Assembly (NCBI GenBank): GCA_002238855.1
Contig: MPND01000020.1
Coordinates: forward strand, 1 to 64,000
Direction: 5' to 3'
Length of the DNA stretch: 64,000 nt
DNA from: SAR202 cluster bacterium bin90
GTDB lineage: Bacteria; Chloroflexota; Dehalococcoidia; Lucifugimonadales; JADFKI01
Under the pieces are notes generated by a model that saw only the letters and a list, made by a program, of their open reading frames with translations, did not search any database and was not told the origin of the DNA. A program made the translations under genes and the position numbers. How positions within the stretch are numbered: the stretch's first letter is position 1; each line of letters starts with the position of its first letter. Positions 59,199-64,000 of this stretch are shown one piece after another.

Positions 59199-60137
59199 TC
59201 ACCGAAACACCGCCAGAATCACCGCCGCGCTCACCAGCCACAGCACTATCGTGGCAATCAGCGGCACATCCCCCATCAGCAGGTCTTCCGGGTTCTCCCC
59301 TGCATCCGCGCTTCCACTCAGTATGATGTAGCGAAACAGCCCAAATGCGACGAATGGAATCGTCAGCATCATCGCATCGTTGTCCGGTAGGTTCGGCGCG
59401 GTGAATGTATAAAGCGAGTAGGCTATCAGCGACGCCGTAGCCGTGATGACAACAAGGTGGTCGAGCGCCTCCACTGTGTACCGACTGAGCGATGGACGCT
59501 GGCTGGCAGCTTCTTCTCCCGCAGTCGCAAGTTGGCTGCGCCGCTTGATAAGTGCAAGCAGCAACGCGGCAAGCGCAGTGCAAAGGTAAAGCCAGGGCGA
59601 TATCGGCACCTGCATGATCGCCGCTCCCGCCACCGCCCGCAGCACCATACCCCCGCTTATCACGAACACATCCACCAGCACGATGTGCTTCAGCAGCATC
59701 GAATACGCCACATTAGCCAGCGCATACACGACCGATATCGCGCCGAATGCAGGCTCAAGTAGGAACGCGCCACCCAGCCCAACGACGGTCAGTACAATTG
59801 CCGCTGTCCACGCCACAGGGATTTTCAGGCGCTCTGAAGCGATCGGCCGATGCCGCTTGCGCGGATGCTGCCGGTCGCTCTCCACGTCCATTATGTCGTT
59901 CAGCAAATAAACGGCGCCCGTCAGCGCCGAAAAAATCAGGAAGGCTAGGGTAACCACACCGAACATATTCAGAGCCGCGCCAATGTCGGTGTTCAGCGAC
60001 CAGGCCTCGTCAATCGTAAAGAAGAAAGCCAGGTAGATGATGAGGTTCTTGTACCACTGCCGCGGCCGCATGCTGACGAACAATGCCGTCGCAATGCCTA
60101 TCACATTCGTCTCGCTCGCCCTGCCGGAATCATTCAT
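59199..60137 (-). CDS. UbiA prenyltransferase, DPPR-synthase-like
   Basis: About 312 residues with 8-9 membrane segments. The first aspartate motif lies in YLLNDIMDVESDRQHPRKRH followed by RPIASERL, the 'ND..D...D..HP.K..RPIASG' form seen in decaprenyl-phosphate phosphoribosyltransferases (UbiA homologues such as Rv3806c). The N-terminal MRPRQWYKNLIIYLAFFFT is also characteristic of that group. It would join phosphoribosyl diphosphate to polyprenyl phosphate, the first step to a decaprenyl-phosphoarabinose-type donor. The start is uncertain: ATG 60,137 or TTG 60,176, neither with a strong ribosome site. Confidence 0.85.
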   Translation of the reverse strand: MNDSGRASETNVIGIATALFVSMRPRQWYKNLIIYLAFFFTIDEAWSLNTDIGAALNMFGVVTLAFLIFSALTGAVYLLNDIMDVESDRQHPRKRHRPIASERLKIPVAWTAAIVLTVVGLGGAFLLEPAFGAISVVYALANVAYSMLLKHIVLVDVFVISGGMVLRAVAGAAIMQVPISPWLYLCTALAALLLALIKRRSQLATAGEEAASQRPSLSRYTVEALDHLVVITATASLIAYSLYTFTAPNLPDNDAMMLTIPFVAFGLFRYIILSGSADAGENPEDLLMGDVPLIATIVLWLVSAAVILAVFR

Positions 60138-60288
60138 CAGGCAACAATGATATGGACTGTCTCTACGCACGGTCAAGGTTCAGCAATCGGCACATTGCTA
60201 AGCCCCTTTTGAGATGCGCTCAAGACACGCAGAGCCAGTCAAAAAATCGTTGAGAACACCACCACGATGCGGTGGAAGAAGAAATCTG

Positions 60289-60318
60289 TTGACAACGACA
60301 CAGCACCTTCGCTATATT
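60289..60318 (+). promoter_or_regulatory. Sigma-70-type promoter of groESL
   Basis: TTGACA (60,289-60,294) and TATATT (60,313-60,318) with 18 bases between. It is followed at once by the CIRCE-like repeat, about 140 bases upstream of groES. Confidence 0.85.
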
Positions 60319-60321
60319 TAA

Positions 60322-60348
60322 TTAGCAGACTAACCGCCAGTCTGCTAA
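60322..60348. promoter_or_regulatory. Variant CIRCE (HrcA) operator
   Basis: TTAGCAGAC-N9-GTCTGCTAA is a perfect 9-9-9 inverted repeat. The standard CIRCE is TTAGCACTC-N9-GAGTGCTAA, so spacing and outer six bases match and the inner three of each arm differ consistently. Position directly after the -10 box fits repression by HrcA. Confidence 0.85.
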
Positions 60349-60455
60349 CGGGCGCCATTAAGCTCCTAACGGAGTGTCCGGCGCACCAAGTCGAAGGGCG
60401 GCAACAGAGGAATCATATACAGGAAGCAACATTAACCAAGGAGGTATAGAGGAAA

Positions 60456-60761
60456 ATGGCGACAGCAACCCAGACAACATTCAAGCCACTCGGGAACCGC
60501 GTGGTGGTCAAGCCCTCAGACGCTGAGGAGCAGATGACCTCGGGCGGCATTTACATTCCCGACACCGCCAAGGAAAAGCCCCAGGAGGGCGAGGTCGTTG
60601 CGGTCGGCCCCGGCAGGCTCACCGACGACGGCAGCCGCGTCCCAATGGAACTCGCAGTTGGCGATTTGGTCGTCTACTCCAAGTACGCCGGCACCGAGTA
60701 CAAGGAAGGCGACGACGAGTATCTCGTACTTCGCGAGGACGACATTCTCTTCAAGAAGTAA
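60456..60761 (+). CDS. groES: Co-chaperonin GroES
   Basis: A 101-residue GroES that caps the GroEL ring. [20 protein letters not shown] is the family opening. [20 protein letters not shown] is the mobile loop, which binds Gro[22 protein letters not shown] and [11 protein letters not shown] end the protein. GGAGG lies upstream of ATG 60,456. The gene is transcribed with groEL from the promoter at 60,289. Confidence 0.97.
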   Translation: MATATQTTFKPLGNRVVVKPSDAEEQMTSGGIYIPDTAKEKPQEGEVVAVGPGRLTDDGSRVPMELAVGDLVVYSKYAGTEYKEGDDEYLVLREDDILFKK

Positions 60762-60765
60762 CAAT

Positions 60766-60806
60766 TTCCCCTCTCCTTATGGGAGAGGGTCAGGTTGAGG
60801 GTAAGT
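60766..60806. repeat. REP-like hairpin between groES and groEL
   Basis: TTTCCCCTCTCCTTATGGGA followed by GAGGGTCAGGTTGAGGGTAAG. It forms a CCCTCTCC/GGGAGAGGG hairpin with a G-rich tail, a diverged relative of the copies at 44,889, 49,325 and 59,091, but placed inside an operon. Confidence 0.7.
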
Positions 60807-60851
60807 GATTCCCCTCTAAAGCCATTTCAATTCTCACAAGGAGGATAAATA

Positions 60852-62465
60852 ATGCCCAAGCAACTCACATTCAGTGAAGACGCCCGCGCAGCCATGAAGC
60901 GCGGCATCGACCAGATGGCAAGCACCGTAGGCGTCACCCTCGGACCGCGTGGGCGCAACGTCGTTCTCGACAAGAAGTTCGGCCCCCCGCAGGTCTGCAG
61001 CGACGGCGTCACCATCGCCAAGGAAATCGAACTCGAAGACCCGTTTGAGAACATGGGCGCCCAGCTTCTCAAGGAAGCCGCCAGCAAGACAAACGACGTC
61101 GCCGGCGACGGCACCACCACCGCTACCGTTCTCGCACAGGCAATCGTCCACGAAGGCTTCAAGAACATCGCCGCGGGCGCAAACCCCATGGCGCTGAAGC
61201 GAGGCATCGAGAAGGGCGTAGTAGCCCTCCGAGACGAGGTCGGCAGCATGTCCACTCCGGTCGAAGGCAGGACGCAGATCGCGCAGGTCGCATCGCTCTC
61301 CGCCCACGACGACATGATGGGTGAACTCATCGCGGATGTCATGGAGCGTGTCGGCAAGGACGGCGTCATCACCGTTGACGAGTCCAAGGGCCTCGACTTC
61401 GAGCAGGACTTCGTTGAAGGCATGGAGATCGACCGCGGTTACATCTCCCCCTACTTCATCACCGACCAGGACAAGATGGAATCCTCCATCGAAGACCCCT
61501 ACATCCTCATCACCGACAAGAAGGTCTCCGCTGTTGCCGACGTTCTTCCCGCTCTTGAGAAGATCCTTCAGGTAAGCAAGAACCTCGTCATCATCTCTGA
61601 GGACATCGAAGGTGAGGCACTCGCCACCCTAGTCGTCAACAGGCTCCGCGGCACACTCAACTGCCTCGCAGTCAAGGCACCCGGATTCGGCGACAGGCGC
61701 AAGGCAATGCTCGAAGACATGGCTATCCTCACGGGCGGCCAGGTCATCAGCGAAGAGGTCGGTCGCAAGCTCGACTCCGTAGTAGTCGAAGACCTTGGCA
61801 GGGCGCGCCGCGTCGTCGCCACCAAGGAAGCAACCATTTTCGTTGACGGCGCAGGCACCGACGACGGCATCACAGGCCGCATCAACCAGATCAAGGCGCA
61901 GATCGACGAGACCACCTCCGACTTCGACCGCGAGAAGCTCCAGGAGCGACTCGCCAAGCTCTCCGGCGGCGTTGCCATCATCAAGGTTGGCGCAGCCACC
62001 GAGGTCGAACTTCGTGAGAAGAAGCAGCGCGTTGAGGACGCTTTGTCCGCTACCCGTGCAGCAGTCGAAGAAGGCATCGTCCCCGGCGGCGGACTCGCGC
62101 TGATTCGCGCACGCGACGCACTCGCCACCCTCGATCTCTCCGGCGACGAGGCAACAGGTATTGCCATCCTTCGCAGCGCTCTTGAGCAGCCGCTGAAGCT
62201 CATCTCCGAGAACACCGGCGTCTCTGGCGAGGTCATCCTCTCCGAGAGCCTTAAGGCAGAGGGCGACTGGGGCTACGACGCAGAGGTCGGCGAGTTCGGC
62301 CACCTGCTCGAGCGCGGCATTATGGACCCCGCAAAGGTCACGCGCGCAGCCATCGAGAACGCTGCCAGCGTAGCATCCATGGTTCTCACCACCGAGTCCC
62401 TCATTACGGACGTCCCGGAGCCGCAGGGAGCTGCAGCCCCCGCGATGCCCCCGATGGACTACTAG
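60852..62465 (+). CDS. groEL: Chaperonin GroEL
   Basis: A 537-residue chaperonin. [19 protein letters not shown] and the segment [20 protein letters not shown] form the ATP site with the conserved Asp of [25 protein letters not shown] lies in the apical/intermediate domains, and [16 protein letters not shown] is the equatorial signature. The C-terminal tail reads [11 protein letters not shown] in place of the Gly-Gly-Met repeats of proteobacteria. AAGGAGG precedes ATG 60,852. It folds cytosolic proteins with GroES. Confidence 0.98.
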   Translation: MPKQLTFSEDARAAMKRGIDQMASTVGVTLGPRGRNVVLDKKFGPPQVCSDGVTIAKEIELEDPFENMGAQLLKEAASKTNDVAGDGTTTATVLAQAIVHEGFKNIAAGANPMALKRGIEKGVVALRDEVGSMSTPVEGRTQIAQVASLSAHDDMMGELIADVMERVGKDGVITVDESKGLDFEQDFVEGMEIDRGYISPYFITDQDKMESSIEDPYILITDKKVSAVADVLPALEKILQVSKNLVIISEDIEGEALATLVVNRLRGTLNCLAVKAPGFGDRRKAMLEDMAILTGGQVISEEVGRKLDSVVVEDLGRARRVVATKEATIFVDGAGTDDGITGRINQIKAQIDETTSDFDREKLQERLAKLSGGVAIIKVGAATEVELREKKQRVEDALSATRAAVEEGIVPGGGLALIRARDALATLDLSGDEATGIAILRSALEQPLKLISENTGVSGEVILSESLKAEGDWGYDAEVGEFGHLLERGIMDPAKVTRAAIENAASVASMVLTTESLITDVPEPQGAAAPAMPPMDY

Positions 62466-62498
62466 ACCGCTAACTTCGTTAGTACAAGCGGATAAACG

Positions 62499-62528
62499 AA
62501 AGCCCCAGACTGATAAGTCTGGGGCTTT
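62499..62528 (+). terminator. Intrinsic terminator of groESL
   Basis: AAAGCCCCAGAC-TGATAA-GTCTGGGGCTTT, a perfect 12-bp stem with a 6-base loop, 34 bases after the groEL stop. The stem's 3' arm supplies the short T run. Confidence 0.9.
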
Positions 62529-62579
62529 CTGCCGTCATGCTGAAAGTGGCATAAGATATATAATGGCAACATAGACGCC

Positions 62580-62780
62580 CTATCCCAGCAGCGTCATCAC
62601 GATATTGACCACAAGAGCAGTGCTTATCCCAATCCCAACCCATAGCAGCTTATTCTCAAGCGCCTTCAGATCTGCCTTCGTGGCAAGATGCGGCAGTATA
62701 GCCTCAATCGCCGACAATCGTTCGCCATGGTCAGCGATACTATTCTCGTTGCGTATCACACGCTCTTCAATGGTTGCCAA
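62580..62780 (-). CDS. Small coiled-coil membrane protein
   Basis: A 66-residue protein from TTG 62,780 (AAGGTGG 7 bases upstream). An amphipathic helix (EERVIRNENSIADHGERLSA, then LATKADLKALENKL) leads into one C-terminal membrane segment, WVGIGISTALVVNIVMTLLG. The pattern resembles XhlA/DUF1640-type tail-anchored proteins, with the 'TKADL..LE' heptad phrase shared by that group. The role is unknown. A good promoter lies about 80-108 bases upstream on the same strand, so it is probably a real, separately expressed gene. Confidence 0.7.
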   Translation of the reverse strand: MATIEERVIRNENSIADHGERLSAIEAILPHLATKADLKALENKLLWVGIGISTALVVNIVMTLLG

Positions 62781-62859
62781 TCAGAACCACCTTCTTATCG
62801 GAAACATGCTAATGCCAAAAGTTTCGAGATTACGGCTTTCCTTCAGCTTATTGAATAAT

Positions 62860-62888
62860 ATAGTATGTTCATACTTATTGGTTGTCAA
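62860..62888 (-). promoter_or_regulatory. Sigma-70-type promoter for small membrane protein
   Basis: On the minus strand TTGACA (62,888-62,883) and TACTAT (62,865-62,860) are 17 bases apart, giving a leader of about 70 bases before the TTG at 62,780. Confidence 0.7.
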
Positions 62889-63129
62889 GCAGGATCAGCC
62901 TTCCACCCCACCATGCCCGATGCACAACAAGGCCCCCTCAAAGGCGTGGAGCTTACAATCAATAATGGAATGCCCGTCCGCCAAAAGCCGCGTCACCTCT
63001 CCGCTCTCTCCATCTGCAAAATACCCCCGAAAATACCCCCATGTTTTGAACAGAGTTCAGTTAACGTCGCTGTATCAGTGATATAATTTCGGCACTATCA
63101 GGGACTTGAGAAACGGAGGCAAATCCCCC
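62889..63129 (+). promoter_or_regulatory. Intergenic with dnaE -10 box
   Basis: The whole gap 62,781-63,129 holds no gene. TATAAT at 63,082-63,087 is a perfect -10 box about 43 bases before the dnaE start; no matching -35 box is clear. GGAGG at 63,115-63,119 is the dnaE ribosome site. Confidence 0.5.
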
Positions 63130-64000
63130 TTGTTCACTCATCTCCACGTCCACACCGAGTACAGCATGCTCGACGGCCTCAGCAGTCTTGAAGGCCTCGT
63201 AATTCGCGCCAAAGAACTCGGCATGGACAGCCTTGCCATCACCGATCACGGCGGCTTGTACGGCGCCATAGACTTCTACCAGATAGCCGAAAAACACGGC
63301 GTCAAGCCCATCATCGGCTGCGAAATGTACGTCGCCCCGGACAGCCGCCACGAGCGCAGCTCCAACAACAAGTCGCCCTACCACATGACCGTGCTGTCAC
63401 AGGACGAGCGCGGTTACGACAACCTGCTCAAGCTCGTCTCCAAGGCAAATCTCGAAGGCTTCTATTACAAGCCGCGCATCGACCGTGAAATCCTGGAGCA
63501 GCACAGCGAGGGCTTGATTGTGATGTCCGGCTGCCCCAGCGGTGAGATTCCCCGCGCAATCATGCAGGGAGACATTGAGAAAGCTCGCGATGCCGCCGCA
63601 TGGTATAAGGAACTGCTCGACGGCCGCTATTTCCTGGAATTGATGAGCCACGGCGATGTCCCCGATCTCCCGCAGATAAATCAGGGCTTGATGGACCTGC
63701 ACCGCCAGCTCGACATCCCCGTTGTAGCCACCAACGACTCCCACTACACCCACAAGGAAGACGCCCCCCTGCAGGACATCCTCATCTGCATCCAGACGAA
63801 CACAAATGTCGAGGATGAGGGACGCATGCGAATGACGGAGGACTCCTACTATCTTCGCAGCCCGCAGGAGATGGCGGCGCTTTGGGCAGAAGTCCCTGAC
63901 GCCATCACCAACACCCAACGCATCGCCGAAATGTGCAACCTGGAGTTGGACTTCTCGCGCATGCGCCTGCCGGAGTACCCCGTTCCCGGCGGCATCACGG
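63130..64000 (+). CDS. dnaE: DNA polymerase III alpha subunit, N-terminal part
   Basis: The frame is open from TTG 63,130 to the window end (about 290 residues of an expected 1,100 or more). It begins LFTHLHVHTEYSMLDGLSSL, the PHP domain's first metal motif, and continues DSLAITDHGGLYGAIDFYQI, PIIGCEMYVAP, LIVMSGCPSGEIPRAI and VVATNDSHYTHKEDAPLQDI. All PHP histidines visible so far are kept, so the domain may bind metal and proofread. GGAGG 10 bases upstream supports the TTG start. Confidence 0.96.
   Translation, partial: MFTHLHVHTEYSMLDGLSSLEGLVIRAKELGMDSLAITDHGGLYGAIDFYQIAEKHGVKPIIGCEMYVAPDSRHERSSNNKSPYHMTVLSQDERGYDNLLKLVSKANLEGFYYKPRIDREILEQHSEGLIVMSGCPSGEIPRAIMQGDIEKARDAAAWYKELLDGRYFLELMSHGDVPDLPQINQGLMDLHRQLDIPVVATNDSHYTHKEDAPLQDILICIQTNTNVEDEGRMRMTEDSYYLRSPQEMAALWAEVPDAITNTQRIAEMCNLELDFSRMRLPEYPVPGGIT

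Noticed and set aside
1-64000. CRISPR array, prophage or rRNA operon
   Set aside because: No regularly spaced direct repeats, no phage structural or integrase genes and no rRNA-like sequence were seen. The only RNA gene found is the tRNA-Ala.

Overview
The window looks like a piece of a Chloroflexota chromosome, probably a Dehalococcoidia/SAR202-type lineage. This is inferred from three things: a lipoprotein with the charged 'EVPVEK'-type linker common in Chloroflexota binding proteins, a catabolic style rich in enolase-superfamily, flavin-monooxygenase and CoA-transferase genes, and a decaprenyl-phosphate phosphoribosyltransferase-like UbiA enzyme. No 16S rRNA is present, so the placement is not proven.

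Positions 1-17,900 form a loose accessory region with long non-coding stretches and several broken genes. It holds a cut-off DUF805 gene, a nitroreductase, a ferritin gene stopped after 49 codons, and an iron ABC transporter operon (fbpA-fbpB-fbpC) that ends in a DtxR-family regulator. A 1,370-bp IS256-family element follows, sitting in a membrane-protein gene with a perfect 8-bp target duplication. Next come a ring-hydroxylating dioxygenase beta-subunit gene with only the tail of its alpha partner, two divergent NCS2-type permeases that each carry an extra RsbW-like C-terminal domain, and an HpaB-type monooxygenase.

Positions 17,900-23,600 carry a hydantoinase/dihydropyrimidinase, an M20 amidohydrolase, an S9 peptidase lacking its expected catalytic histidine, and a DUF1989 protein. 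Together with the permeases these suggest scavenging of cyclic ureides or nucleobases.

Positions 23,900-34,500 are a core block: tRNA-Ala(CGC), then rpsB-tsf-pyrH-frr-uppS-cdsA-dxr-rseP-ispG-proS on one strand with short gaps or overlaps. It couples translation factors to undecaprenyl, phospholipid and MEP-pathway isoprenoid synthesis. The RseP-type protease in it carries two J-domain-like repeats that lack the HPD motif.

Positions 34,500-60,200 are catabolic and mobile-accessory: a lipase-like hydrolase, a polysaccharide deacetylase, a type II restriction-modification pair, MFS transporters and a carbamoyltransferase-like protein with altered active-site motifs. A sugar-acid-like cluster follows (HpcH aldolase, two tandem zinc dehydrogenases, enolase-superfamily enzyme, ThDP enzyme, LLM monooxygenase). 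After it come a membrane Fe-S oxidoreductase, a hicBA pair, rhamnose mutarotase with an aldo/keto reductase, galU, a class III CoA-transferase, an MTA/SAH nucleosidase-like protein and a UbiA prenyltransferase. Short GC-rich palindromes (REP-like) recur between genes.

Positions 60,200-64,000 hold groES-groEL behind a textbook promoter and a variant CIRCE operator, with a REP-like hairpin between the two genes and a strong terminator. A small coiled-coil membrane protein and the start of dnaE, which runs off the window, complete it.
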